In this document: positions 27,026 to 39,123 of the stretch, in pieces
Numbering within the stretch: position 1 is the stretch's first letter
How the letters are laid out: each line of letters starts with the position of its first letter
Assembly (NCBI GenBank): GCA_026996795.1
Contig: JALWKC010000207.1
Coordinates: 1 to 40,004, forward strand
Direction of reading: 5' to 3'
Length of the DNA: 40,004 nucleotides
DNA from: Lysobacterales bacterium
Lineage (GTDB): Bacteria; Pseudomonadota; Gammaproteobacteria; Xanthomonadales; Marinicellaceae
Translations under genes and position numbers: made by a program
Notes under the pieces: generated by a model
What the model was told of the DNA's origin: nothing
Databases searched by the model: none
Seen by the model: the letters and a program-made list of their open reading frames with translations, nothing else

Positions 27026-29125
27026 ATGAGCACAGAAGAAAACCCCAACAAATTATCCCAGGTTATGGAATGGCATAAGGCTGGCCGCATTGCCGAAGCC
27101 GAAAAAGGCTACCTTGAGTTATTGCGGGATGAACCGGAAAACACCGACCTGATGTATACCCTGGCCACCTTATACCTGGGCGAAAACCGCCTGGACGAGG
27201 CGCTCAAGTGGGTCAACAAGGCACTACAGGGTAATGAATTTGCGCCGGCATACCATCAACTTAAAGGGGCCATCCTGGCCAGAGCCGGGCAATTCGAGCA
27301 GGCATTGGAAGAATACAACCGGGCCATCGAAAAAAACCCTAACCTGTATGCGGCGCTGGTGGGCGCCGGTTTTATTGAAAACCAACTGGGTAATACCACG
27401 CAGGCCAAACAACACCTGAAGCAGGCACTGCATGTCAACCCGGAGGGGCTGGAAGCCCGCTTGCACCTGGACGATATCCGCATCGAAGAAGGTCAGGTCG
27501 AACAGGCCTTGTCAGACCTGACCCAGCTGGAAGAACAACACCCGGACAACACGGCGGTCAAATTAATGATCGGCAAGGGCTTGTATGAAAAACGCAATTG
27601 GGCCGGCGCCGAGCGTTATTTTGACAAGGTGCTGGCCATGGAACCGGGCGATGCATTGGCTCGCTATTACAAGGCCCTGTCGCAGTTGAGGTCAGGAAAC
27701 CTGCAGGCCGCGGCGGATGAGATCAAGGCCTTTGTCAGCAAATTCCCTGAAACGCGTGAATCATTCATTGCCTTGGGCAACACGGCGTTTGTGGAAAAAC
27801 AATACCCGCTGGCTGCCAAATACCTGAGTGAAGTGGTGAAGAAAAACGCCCCCACTTCAGTCAAGCTGACTCTGGGTCAGGCCCTGAGCAAGATGGGCCA
27901 GTGGCCGGATGCCCGGTTCTGGCTGTTGCAGGCACTGGAAAGCCGGCCAGAAGATTCCGAAGCCAAGGTGGCGCTGGCGGAGACCTACGAGTATCAGGGT
28001 CGCCCCGATAAAGCCCTGGAAGCGTACGGTACGATAAGCGAGGGCGATTCCCGTTATTTGACTGCTTTGCTGGGGCAGGCACGTTCCTACCTGGCTAGTG
28101 GTCAGCCTGAGGCCGCTGAAGCCGCTGCAGACAAGGTTCTGGGCTTGATGCCCAACCATGCCGAGGCCATGCTATTAAAGTTATGGAGTCTGTTTTCCCA
28201 AAACAAGCTGGCTGATGCGGAACTGTTATTGCTCACCATCCCGTTTGACAAGTTCAATGACAAGGCCAGGGCGCCCCTGTTGCAGTCCAAAGCCCTGCTG
28301 GAAGACCGGCAGCAGCAGTTTGACCAGGCCTGGGAAACCTTCGCCCAGGTTCCGCCCTTGCGACGAGTGCCCAAATACCCCGAGCTGGATGAAGAGGAAG
28401 TGAAAACCATCCAGTCCTGGCCAGGTGAAGGCGAAGCCAAACACAAAATACCCACTTTTGTGCTCGGCTATGATTCCACCGACATCCAGACATTTGCCCT
28501 GTGGCTGAAAGCCCAAGGACTGGAAGTATTGAATGACCGGCTGGCTGGCTTGGGCCGCCCGGATATTTTTTACGCTCTGCAGAAAACTGCGGATTTGGAT
28601 GCCTTGGGCAAGGAAACCATCACCAACGAGCGCACCGTTTACTGGGATCACATCAAGCCGTGGCTGGGTGGGGAAGATCGTGATGTGGTGGATTTTATGT
28701 TTCTCAACCCGCATCAGGCCAAGCTCATCAAGCGCTTCTTTCCCGAAGCCAGAGTGGTGGTGCTGCAACGGAACTCTCCGGACATCTGGCTGCACCAACA
28801 TGCGTTTGGCGTGGAACCCATCGAAGCGAAGGACTGGACACGCACCGTCAATCAGTTGATTGGCATGGGTTTGAACGTGGAGCAGGTCAACACCGACAAA
28901 TGGTTAGCGGGGGATGAGGCCACGCTCAAGCACCTGCAAAGCATCTTCAACAAACCACTGGAAAAACCGGTGCTACGCGATGTGCCCTGGTGGCGAATCA
29001 GTCGCTTTGAAGAAGGGCATTGGAAAAACTACGCCAAACACCTGAGTGATAACGCGGGAAGTAACAAAACAGCTGGGCCTGCGGACCAGTCCGGTGATAG
29101 CGAGCCACCGGCCAAAGGTGACTGA
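27026..29125 (+). CDS. TPR protein with degenerate sulfotransferase-like C-terminus
   Basis: A 699-aa protein. Residues 1 to about 440 are consecutive TPR-like 34-residue helical pairs (for example AGRIAEAEKGYLELLRDEPEN, FEQALEEYNRAIEKNP). From about 470 the sequence follows a sulfotransferase layout (PTFVLGYDSTDIQTFALWL, later FFPEARVVVLQRNSPDIWLHQH), but the P-loop that binds the PAPS donor (normally GMPRSGTT-like) is replaced by GYDSTDIQT. TPR-sulfotransferase fusions are known; here the C-terminal half is probably non-catalytic. The C-terminus is a short polar tail. No signal peptide, so cytoplasmic. It ends 2 bp before uppP. Biological role unknown. Confidence 0.75.
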   Translation: MSTEENPNKLSQVMEWHKAGRIAEAEKGYLELLRDEPENTDLMYTLATLYLGENRLDEALKWVNKALQGNEFAPAYHQLKGAILARAGQFEQALEEYNRAIEKNPNLYAALVGAGFIENQLGNTTQAKQHLKQALHVNPEGLEARLHLDDIRIEEGQVEQALSDLTQLEEQHPDNTAVKLMIGKGLYEKRNWAGAERYFDKVLAMEPGDALARYYKALSQLRSGNLQAAADEIKAFVSKFPETRESFIALGNTAFVEKQYPLAAKYLSEVVKKNAPTSVKLTLGQALSKMGQWPDARFWLLQALESRPEDSEAKVALAETYEYQGRPDKALEAYGTISEGDSRYLTALLGQARSYLASGQPEAAEAAADKVLGLMPNHAEAMLLKLWSLFSQNKLADAELLLLTIPFDKFNDKARAPLLQSKALLEDRQQQFDQAWETFAQVPPLRRVPKYPELDEEEVKTIQSWPGEGEAKHKIPTFVLGYDSTDIQTFALWLKAQGLEVLNDRLAGLGRPDIFYALQKTADLDALGKETITNERTVYWDHIKPWLGGEDRDVVDFMFLNPHQAKLIKRFFPEARVVVLQRNSPDIWLHQHAFGVEPIEAKDWTRTVNQLIGMGLNVEQVNTDKWLAGDEATLKHLQSIFNKPLEKPVLRDVPWWRISRFEEGHWKNYAKHLSDNAGSNKTAGPADQSGDSEPPAKGD

Positions 29126-29127
29126 AT

Positions 29128-29928
29128 ATGGTTTTCCCAATGGTGGCGGACATGGGTTGGTTGCAGGCCCTGGTATTGGCGCTATTACAGGGCGTAACAG
29201 AGTTTCTGCCCGTGTCTTCCTCGGCCCACCTGATCCTGCTGTCCTGGCTCACAGGCTGGCCGGATCAGGGTGTGGTCGTGGACATTGCGGCGCATTTTGG
29301 CACCCTGTTGGCCGTTATCTGGTATTTCCGACAGGATCTGCTGGCCATGCTGAGCGGCGAAAACCGCGCGCTGGCCGCTGCCCTGGTGGTGGCGACGCTA
29401 CCGCTGGCCGTGTTTGGCCTGTTGTTTCACGACCTGATTGAAACGCAGTTGAGATCGGCCTGGGTCATAGCCTTAAGCAGTATCGCCTTTGGCCTCTTGC
29501 TGTGGTTGGCCGAAGCACTGCATCAGGCACGGGAAAAACAGCTGAAACCCGGGCACTTGATCAAAATGGGTTCCTGGCAGGTGCTGGCTTTGATCCCCGG
29601 TGCCTCGCGTTCGGGCATCACACTCACCGGCGGACTGCTGATGGGTCTGGACAAACAAACCGCCGCCCGCGGCTCCTTTCTTTTGGCCATTCCGGCATTG
29701 ATATTGGTGACCGCCTACGGCAGCCTCAAAGTTATTCATCAACCGGCAGAATTTTCTTATGCCTTGTTGCTGCTGGTGACAGGCGTGAGTTTTGTCACGG
29801 CCATGGCCACCATAGGCTGGTTTTTGCGTTTCCTGCAGAAAACCCCACTGGCAGTTTTTGCCATTTACCGCATCGCCCTGGGTCTGGTCATCCTGGGCGT
29901 GTTATGGCAGCAGGGCAGCGGCGCATAA
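29128..29928 (+). CDS. uppP: Undecaprenyl-diphosphatase UppP (BacA family)
   Basis: A 266-aa multi-helix membrane phosphatase that recycles undecaprenyl diphosphate, the lipid carrier for peptidoglycan and O-antigen. It has the two family motifs: GVTEFLPVSSSAHL with the catalytic Glu near the N-terminus, and PGASRSGITLTGGLLMG. Length is standard (E. coli 273). It starts 2 bp after the TPR gene, so the two are likely co-transcribed. Loss of UppP is associated with bacitracin sensitivity. Confidence 0.97.
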   Translation: MVFPMVADMGWLQALVLALLQGVTEFLPVSSSAHLILLSWLTGWPDQGVVVDIAAHFGTLLAVIWYFRQDLLAMLSGENRALAAALVVATLPLAVFGLLFHDLIETQLRSAWVIALSSIAFGLLLWLAEALHQAREKQLKPGHLIKMGSWQVLALIPGASRSGITLTGGLLMGLDKQTAARGSFLLAIPALILVTAYGSLKVIHQPAEFSYALLLLVTGVSFVTAMATIGWFLRFLQKTPLAVFAIYRIALGLVILGVLWQQGSGA

Positions 29929-29953
29929 GCTCCACCCCCACAGGAACCATGGC

Positions 29954-30985
29954 GTGTTAAAAGAACCAGACAAAAAAACCGACAAAAAAACCCGGCAACG
30001 GATCTGGCTGGTGAACCTGGGTTCGCCTGAACGGCCGGAAAAAACCGCGGTGAAACGTTACCTGAAACGCTTTCTCAGCGACCCACGCGTTATAAAAAAC
30101 ACCGGGTTTTTATGGAACATGTTGCTAAACGCCGTCATCTTGCCGCTAAGATCGGGAAAAGTGGCAGAAAAGTACCGGCAGATTTGGCTGCCAGAAGGCG
30201 CGCCGCTAGCCGTGTACACGCGCCGACTGACCGAAAAGTTGGCGGCGCGTCATCCCGAACGGAAGTTTGACCACGCCATGGTTTATGGTGAACCGTCATT
30301 GCAGCAGCGTTTAGCTGAAAGCGACTGGAAAGCCGGTGATGAGCTGCTGGTGGTGGCCATGTATCCGCAGTATTCCCGCACCACCTTTGACCCTATTCGC
30401 GATCAGATTGACGCGTACTTTTCCACTAATCCGCATCGACCACGCCCCACTATACGCTACGTGCAGGACTATGCTACGCACCCGTTTTACATCAAGGCGC
30501 TAGCGGATTCGGTGCACAAACACTGGCAACAACACGGCCGCGGTCAGAAGCTGCTGTTAAGCTTTCACGGCTTGCCTCAGGAATACATAGACGCCGGCGA
30601 TCCGTATGCGGATCGCTGTCAGGCCACGGCCAAAGCGCTGGCCGAACGGCTGGGACTGACCAAAAACCAGTGGCAACTGGCCTGGCAATCGCAGTTTGGC
30701 CCCCGGCAATGGCTGGAACCCAAGACCGATGCGGTTTTGGTCGACTGGGCCAAAGAGGGCGTGTCCCATGTGGATGTGCTGTGTCCGGGGTTTTCCACCG
30801 ACGGGCTGGAAACGCTGGAGGAAATCGACATGCAATACCGGGACACCTTTTTGCAGGCCGGTGGGCAGCATTTTTCCTATATACCGGCCTTGAATGACAG
30901 CGAAGCGCAGGTACTGCTGTATGAGCAGCTTATGGCGCAGAACCTTTCTGGCCGGGAAAAAACACCATCGGCAATAAAGCAATAA
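29954..30985 (+). CDS. hemH: Ferrochelatase
   Basis: A 343-aa enzyme that inserts Fe2+ into protoporphyrin IX, the last step of haem synthesis. It has the signature LLLSFHGLPQEYIDAGDPYADRC with the catalytic His, and the CPGFSTDGLETLEEI motif with its Glu ligands. I chose the GTG at 29954, preceded by AGGA at an 8-bp spacing; upstream codons would lie inside uppP. The N-terminus carries an unusual Lys/Asp repeat (DKKTDKKTRQR). There is no C-terminal Cys cluster, so no 2Fe-2S form is indicated. hemF lies on the other strand 2.2 kb away. Confidence 0.95.
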   Translation: MLKEPDKKTDKKTRQRIWLVNLGSPERPEKTAVKRYLKRFLSDPRVIKNTGFLWNMLLNAVILPLRSGKVAEKYRQIWLPEGAPLAVYTRRLTEKLAARHPERKFDHAMVYGEPSLQQRLAESDWKAGDELLVVAMYPQYSRTTFDPIRDQIDAYFSTNPHRPRPTIRYVQDYATHPFYIKALADSVHKHWQQHGRGQKLLLSFHGLPQEYIDAGDPYADRCQATAKALAERLGLTKNQWQLAWQSQFGPRQWLEPKTDAVLVDWAKEGVSHVDVLCPGFSTDGLETLEEIDMQYRDTFLQAGGQHFSYIPALNDSEAQVLLYEQLMAQNLSGREKTPSAIKQ

Positions 30986-30990
30986 ACGCC

Positions 30991-31840
30991 ATGAGAACAT
31001 GCCCCGAAGAACGCCGCTTTTCCTGCCGCTATGGCACCGTTGCCGGCTTGCACTGGAACCCCGGCGCTCCGCGGAAGGTACTGGCTTTGCACGGCTGGCT
31101 GGACAACGCCGCCAGTTTCAGCGCCTTGGCGCCCTTCTTGACCGACTGCGAAGTGCTGGCCATGGATTTTCCCGGCCACGGCCATTCCGATCACCGCGCC
31201 CCGGGGCATATTTATGCGTTTTTTGACTACGTGCTGGAGGTACCGGAAATCCTGGATCAGCTGGGTTGGGACAAAGCCGTGCTGCTGGGGCATTCACTGG
31301 GAGCGGCCATCGCGCAGCTCTACAGCGTGGCCGAGCCTGAACACATCGAGCGGCTAATAATGATCGAAAACCTTGGCCCCATCCCGCCATGGCAACCCGG
31401 GCAGGCAGCGGCCCAATTACAAAAGGCGGTGCGCAAATGGAAGGCACATACCCTTGAACACCGGCGCTTTTATCCTTCGGTGGAAGCGGCCATTGCCGCG
31501 CGCCAACAAGCCACCCCCATGCCAGCAACGTGCTTGCGGCCTTTGGTCGAACGCGGTCTGGCCAAGCGGGAAACCGACGACGGCAAAACTCGGTATCACT
31601 GGCGCACCGACAAGCGCCTGCGCTTGCCGTCCCTGTTTCGCCTGGCCGAAGCGCAAATTCAGGAAATACTGCAAGCGACCAGCGTGCCCACTCAGGTGCT
31701 GTTGGCCGAGCCTGTCACCGAAGCACTGGATTACCAGACTGCTTCCCAGCGCTTGCGCGCGCTGGCACCGGCCAGTGTTTCTCGCCTGCCCGGGGGCCAC
31801 CACCTGCACCTGACCCGGGCCAGTGCCGTGGTCCAACAGA

Positions 31841-31863
<23 letters not shown>
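30991..31863 (+). CDS. Alpha/beta hydrolase (serine hydrolase-like)
   Basis: A 290-aa alpha/beta hydrolase with LALHGWLDNAASF, MDFPGHGHSDH, nucleophile S102 in GHSLGAA and a late His in PGGHHLHL. The usual acid motif (GxxD after a strand near residue 240) is not obvious; VLLAEPVTEALD is the closest. Resembles vertebrate SERHL-type and bacterial epoxide hydrolase/esterase proteins. Substrate unknown. It follows hemH by 5 bp, and its 3' end overlaps the convergent waaA gene by 23 bp. Confidence 0.85.
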
Positions 31864-34733
<2,870 letters not shown>

Positions 34734-34774
34734 GGTTCAGCCCCGTTGTTTATCAGGCCAGGTGGCGAGCGACA

Positions 34775-37117
34775 TTAGCTGGCTTTGGCTGCCGTTTTTT
34801 TGGTGGTTTTCTTGCTGGTGGTCTTGCGAGTGCCACGTTTCTTTTTCACCGGTGCCTTGGCCAGCAGCTCAACGCAGTCTTCATGGCTCAGGCTCTTGGC
34901 GTCCACGTCCTTGCCAATGCGGGCGTTCTTTTCTCCATCGGTGACATACGGGCCCCAGCGGCCATTGAGAATCTGGATACCATCGTCAAAGGTCTTGATG
35001 ATTTTGTTGGCATCGGCGATTTTCTTCTCGGCCACCAGTTGCAAGGCTTTTTCCCGCGTGATGGTGTACGGGTCATCGTCCTTGATGGAAACAAACTTGT
35101 TGCCATAGCGCACGTACGGCCCGAAACGGCCAATGTTAACCGACAGGGACTCGCCTTCGGGGGTTTCGCCCAGGTCTCGTGGTAATTTGAAAAGCTCCAG
35201 GGCTTCTTCCAGGGTGATGGTGTCGAGTTTCTGGCCCGGTCGCAGGCCGGCAAAGCGTGGCTTTTCCTCGTCTTCGCGCGAGCCGATCTGGACAAAGGAG
35301 CCGTATTTGCCAATGCGTGCCGTGATGGGTTTGCCGGTGACCGGGTCGGTGCCCAGTTCACGCTTGTAACGGGCCTCTTCGCTGGAGACGCTTTCTTCCT
35401 TTTCGTGAATGCGCTTGATGAACGGTTCCCAAAACTCTTTGAGCAGGGGCTTCCAGGGTTTTTCACCGCGTGCCACGGCGTCCAGCTCGTCTTCCAGGCG
35501 AGCGGTAAATTCGTAGTCCACATAAGGGTCGAAATGCTGATCAAGAAAGCGTGCCACCACCTTGCCGATGTCGGTGGGCACAAAGCGCTTGCGGTCCAGC
35601 TCCACGTATTCCCGGTTCAGCAACGTGCTGATGATGCTGGCATAGGTGGAAGGACGGCCAATGCCGTATTCTTCCAGGGCCTTGACCAGCGAGGCTTCGG
35701 TGTAGCGCGGTGGAGGCTCGGTAAAGTGTTGCTTGCCGGTAATGTCCCTGACAGCGACTTTATCGCCAATTTTCAAGGGCGGCAGGCGTTCTTCATCTTC
35801 TTTTTTCCGGTCGTCAACGCCTTCTTCGTAAACGGTCAGAAAGCCTTTTTTGACCACCGTGGAACCGGTGGAACGCAGCTGATGATCGTTGCCAAAGTTA
35901 AAGTTGGCCGTCACCGTGGCAATCTGGGCCGGCACCATTTGCGAGGCCAGGGCGCGTTTCCAGACCAGCTGGTAGAGGCGATACTGGTCGTTGTCCAGTT
36001 CCAAGCGGATGTCGTCCGGCGCCAGGCGTGCCTGCACGGGACGAATGGCTTCATGAGCCTCCTGGGCGTTTTTGGACTTGCTCTTGTAGAAGTTGGGTTT
36101 TTCCGGCACCAATTCCGGGCCGAATTTTTTCGCGATGGTTTCGCGAATCTCACGCAGCGCATCCTGGGCCAGGTGTACCGAGTCGGTACGCATGTAGGTG
36201 ATCAGGCCTTGATGCTGGCCGCGGACGGTGACGCCTTCATACAACTGCTGGGCAATCTGCATGGTTTTGCGGGTGGAAAAACCGAGCTTGCGGGCGGCTT
36301 CCTGTTGCAGCGTAGAGGTGATGAACGGCGGTGCCGGACGGCGTTGGCGCAGTTTTTCCTGCACGTCGCTGACCGCCAGCTCCTTGCCGGCTTGTTGTTT
36401 CAGCTCGGCCAGCACCTGGTTGACCTGCTCGGCGTTGTTGAGGTCAAACTTCTTGAGCTTTTTGCCCTGATACTTAACCAGGCGGGCGCTAAACGCGTCA
36501 GCCTGTTTTTGCAATTCGGCCGTGACACTCCAGTATTCCTGGGGCTCGAAGGTATCAATTTCTTCTTCGCGTTTGACAATCATGTGCAAGGCCGGGCTTT
36601 GCACACGACCGGCGGACAAGCCGCGTCGCACCTTTTTCCATAGCAGCGGAGAAAGGTTGAAACCCACCAGGTAATCCAGCGCCCGCCGTGCCTGTTGGGC
36701 ATCCACCAGATTCTGCGACAGGTCACGGGGATTGGCCACCGCGTCCTTGATGGCCGACGGGGTGATTTCGTTGAAAACCACCCGGTAGAGGTTTTTGCTG
36801 TTATCCAGCACGCCTTTTTCTTTCAGTATCTCGGCCACGTGCCAGGAAATGGCTTCCCCTTCGCGATCAAGGTCAGTGGCCAGGTAAATGTTTTTGGCTT
36901 TTTTGGCTTCCCGCACAATGGCATCGATGTGGCGCTTGTTGCGCTCCACTTCCTGGTATTTCATGGCGAAATCGTGTTCCGGATCCACGGCGCCGTTCTT
37001 TGGCACCAGGTCCCGGACGTGGCCATAGGAGGCCAATACCTTGTGGTTCTTGCCAAGGTATTTCTCGATGGTTTTTGATTTGGCGGGTGACTCGACGATC
37101 AGCAGGTTTTCAGCCAT
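34775..37117 (-). CDS. topA: DNA topoisomerase I
   Basis: A 780-aa type IA topoisomerase relaxing negative supercoils. The TOPRIM domain has LLIVESPAKSKTIEKYLG and ATDLDREGEAISWH; the active-site Tyr lies in GLITYMRTDSVHL; the C-terminal core region has YGIGRPSTYASIISTL. Unlike E. coli TopA (865 aa), the C-terminus carries no zinc-finger cysteines. Instead it has several beta-rich repeats with GKYGSFVQIG, GRFGPYVRYG and GRWGPYVTDG (Toprim C-terminal repeats), then a Lys/Thr-rich tail likely to bind DNA. Confidence 0.97.
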   Translation of the reverse strand: MAENLLIVESPAKSKTIEKYLGKNHKVLASYGHVRDLVPKNGAVDPEHDFAMKYQEVERNKRHIDAIVREAKKAKNIYLATDLDREGEAISWHVAEILKEKGVLDNSKNLYRVVFNEITPSAIKDAVANPRDLSQNLVDAQQARRALDYLVGFNLSPLLWKKVRRGLSAGRVQSPALHMIVKREEEIDTFEPQEYWSVTAELQKQADAFSARLVKYQGKKLKKFDLNNAEQVNQVLAELKQQAGKELAVSDVQEKLRQRRPAPPFITSTLQQEAARKLGFSTRKTMQIAQQLYEGVTVRGQHQGLITYMRTDSVHLAQDALREIRETIAKKFGPELVPEKPNFYKSKSKNAQEAHEAIRPVQARLAPDDIRLELDNDQYRLYQLVWKRALASQMVPAQIATVTANFNFGNDHQLRSTGSTVVKKGFLTVYEEGVDDRKKEDEERLPPLKIGDKVAVRDITGKQHFTEPPPRYTEASLVKALEEYGIGRPSTYASIISTLLNREYVELDRKRFVPTDIGKVVARFLDQHFDPYVDYEFTARLEDELDAVARGEKPWKPLLKEFWEPFIKRIHEKEESVSSEEARYKRELGTDPVTGKPITARIGKYGSFVQIGSREDEEKPRFAGLRPGQKLDTITLEEALELFKLPRDLGETPEGESLSVNIGRFGPYVRYGNKFVSIKDDDPYTITREKALQLVAEKKIADANKIIKTFDDGIQILNGRWGPYVTDGEKNARIGKDVDAKSLSHEDCVELLAKAPVKKKRGTRKTTSKKTTKKTAAKAS

Positions 37118-37187
37118 GGTGGTGTGTTCTCTTGGTCTGCCCGCCTTCGCCCTTGGGCGGACGGGCCAATGGGTTAGCGCCAGCGCC

Positions 37188-37258
37188 AGGGAAGCGCTGA
37201 TCGAATCTGGTTGATGCAGGTATGAGAGGCGAGTTCATGATTCGATCGGGGCTTCCCT
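37188..37258. repeat. Short MITE-like element A
   Basis: A 71-bp sequence with terminal inverted repeats AGGGAAGCGCTGATCGAATC (37188-37207) and its near-complement at 37239-37258 (18 of 20 match) around a 31-bp core. The same ends occur in the larger element B at 38918. No clear target duplication. Its outer edge merges with the smg stop codon. Confidence 0.75.
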
Positions 37259-37736
37259 AGTGTTCGTAGTTAACCGGTGAATCAAACAGCAGGCTTTCCA
37301 GGGTGGCAAAAGCGTGCTCCTGACCGGGTTGTGAAAACAGGATGATCAGGGCAATCCACTGCAGGTCTTCGGTGTTAATGTCCTCAATCTCCAGCATCAT
37401 GACGCTGTCGATGAGGATTTCCCGTCGCGCCACATCCAGAATGCCGGTGTTTTCCAGGTAGTAAACGAAGTCCTGGCACTGTCGATCCAGCTTTTCCTGC
37501 TCGCTGTCGGAAAAAACCCGCACCGACTGCGCTGAAATGTTTTCGTTCAGTTGCACTGTGTCGTAATGGCTGGACAGGCTTTCCAGCCAGTCAAAGGCCT
37601 TGTCAATGGCCGGAGAAGAGAAGCCGGCTTCACGCAGGTTGTTGTGAATCTGTGAGCGGTCGATGGCCTGTTCGGGGTTGTCGTACAGGTAATGCTCGAA
37701 CAGGTACAACAATAAATCGATAATGTTTTCGTTCAT
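37257..37736 (-). CDS. smg: Smg family protein (DUF494)
   Basis: A 159-aa protein of the Smg/DUF494 family, usually found between dprA and topA in gammaproteobacteria. It starts MNENIIDLLLYLFEHYL and has the family's predominantly helical, acidic sequence; biochemical function is not established. Its ATG overlaps the dprA stop (ATGA). The stop codon TAG (37259-37257) is contributed partly by the repeat element A, whose TIR begins there, so the last few residues may have been altered. Confidence 0.93.
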   Translation of the reverse strand: MNENIIDLLLYLFEHYLYDNPEQAIDRSQIHNNLREAGFSSPAIDKAFDWLESLSSHYDTVQLNENISAQSVRVFSDSEQEKLDRQCQDFVYYLENTGILDVARREILIDSVMMLEIEDINTEDLQWIALIILFSQPGQEHAFATLESLLFDSPVNYEH

Positions 37737-38872
37737 AAGCGAGTGTATTGTGCGCCTGGCAGGGATTCAACCGAGCCTTCCAGCTCCAGTATCAACAGAA
37801 TGGAGGAAACTTCGTTTGCGGTCAAGCCGCTTTTGGAAATTATTTGATCGATGGGGGTTGGGTCAAAGCCAATCAGGTTCAGAATTTTTTGCTGCTCCGG
37901 GGAGGCGGCACTATAGGCCAGCTGCTCGGGGGAATCAAGCTCTGGCGGGCTTTTTTGTGTGGTTTCTGCTGCCTGCAGGCGTTTTTTCAGATCAACGGCC
38001 AAACGTTGACTCATGGGGCGGATCTCTTCCAGCATTTCCGAGGCGGATTCCACCAGTCGCGCGCCCTGTTTGATCAACTGGTGACAGCCTCGCGCCAGCG
38101 GGTTGTGGATGCTGCCGGGAATGGCCATGACGGGCCGGTTCATCTCCATGGTCAGCCGGGCCGTTATCAAGGAACCGCTCTTGAGACCAGCCTCACACAC
38201 CAGGGTTCCCAGCGACAATCCGGCAATCAACCGATTGCGACGGGGAAAATGGCTGGCCGCCGCCGGGGTACCCAGGGGAAACTCGGAGACCAGAGCGCCG
38301 TGGCGGGCAATCCGATGGGCCAGTTGCCGGTGAGCGGCCGGATAAACAATGTCCAGGCCAGTGCCAGTGACGGCGATGGTGGTGCCTCCGGCATCCAGTG
38401 CCGCCTGGTGTGAAGCGCCATCCACGCCCAGGGCCATGCCGCTGGTGACGGTCAGCCCTGTCCGGGCCAGTTCACTGGCAAAATCGCGCGTGTTGCGTAG
38501 CGCGCCTTCAGTGGCGTGGCGACTGCCAATAATGGCCACCTGCGGCTGCACCAGGGTTTCTGCCTGTCCATGCACAAACAAGGCTGCCGGCGGCTGGGGT
38601 ATTTCCCGCAGCAGAGGCGGAAACAGGGCGTCATCGCGGGTGATGAAATGATTGCCCGGTTGTTGCAACCAGTCCAGGTCGCGCTGTATGGTGGACAAGT
38701 CTGGCGAGCGCAGGGCCCCTTGGGCGGCAACAGGCAGCTTCCACTCGGGTGGGTAATGCGCGCGGCCAAAGGCTTCCCGAGGTGATTCCAGCTGCGCCAT
38801 CAGGCGGTTGATGCGCACCGGCCCCAGCCCCGGGGTGCGTATCAGCAATAACCAGGCTTCGGTTTCTGTCAT
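37733..38872 (-). CDS. dprA: DNA-processing protein DprA
   Basis: A 379-aa protein (ATG at 38872, MTETEAWLLLIRTPGLGP) that loads RecA on incoming single-stranded DNA in natural transformation. It has the N-terminal SAM-like region, the Rossmann-fold core with AIIGSRHATEGALRNTRDFA, SGMALGVDGASHQAALDAGG and SGSLITARLTMEMNRPVMAIPGS, and a C-terminal winged-helix region (TPIDQIISKSGLTANEVSSILLILELEG). An in-frame ATG nine codons upstream (38899) is open but has no better ribosome site. Confidence 0.95.
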   Translation of the reverse strand: MTETEAWLLLIRTPGLGPVRINRLMAQLESPREAFGRAHYPPEWKLPVAAQGALRSPDLSTIQRDLDWLQQPGNHFITRDDALFPPLLREIPQPPAALFVHGQAETLVQPQVAIIGSRHATEGALRNTRDFASELARTGLTVTSGMALGVDGASHQAALDAGGTTIAVTGTGLDIVYPAAHRQLAHRIARHGALVSEFPLGTPAAASHFPRRNRLIAGLSLGTLVCEAGLKSGSLITARLTMEMNRPVMAIPGSIHNPLARGCHQLIKQGARLVESASEMLEEIRPMSQRLAVDLKKRLQAAETTQKSPPELDSPEQLAYSAASPEQQKILNLIGFDPTPIDQIISKSGLTANEVSSILLILELEGSVESLPGAQYTRL

Positions 38873-38917
38873 GCTGGCAATATAGGGCAAAGACCGCATA
38901 AAAGCAAAAGGCCCGCT

Positions 38918-39081
38918 AGGGAAGCTCTGATTGAATCTGGCGCGAGCAGATTGTCGTGTAAAATTGTTCAGTTCAAGGCGCAAGCCGCACGCAATAGCCA
39001 GCTATTGTGAAGGTTTGCAACGCAGGAATGGACGATTTTACGCCACGAGATGCCGTGTCACGATTCGATCAGAGCTTCCCT
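38918..39081. repeat. MITE-like element B (164 bp)
   Basis: Terminal inverted repeats AGGGAAGCTCTGATTGAATC (38918-38937) and its complement at 39062-39081 match at 19 of 20 positions. Inside, TCGTGTAAAAT (38954-38964) pairs with ATTTTACGCCACGA (39035-39048), and the centre is the palindrome CAATAGC-CA-GCTATTG (38992-39007), so the whole element can fold into one long hairpin. It has no ORF of its own. It lies in the 251-bp gap between the LysM gene and dprA, in which I see nothing else. Confidence 0.85.
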
Positions 39082-39123
39082 GTGACGCGAGCCTTTTGGA
39101 TTTGTCAGCCGAGAGAGCCGGGA

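Noticed and set aside
35405-36643. 412-codon open frame on the plus strand opposite topA
   Set aside because: It is the shadow of topA codons; the translated sequence shows no domain and topA is clear.
37139-37162. GC-rich hairpin (CGCCC-TT-GGGCG) upstream of topA
   Set aside because: No T-run follows on the transcribed strand, so not called a terminator.
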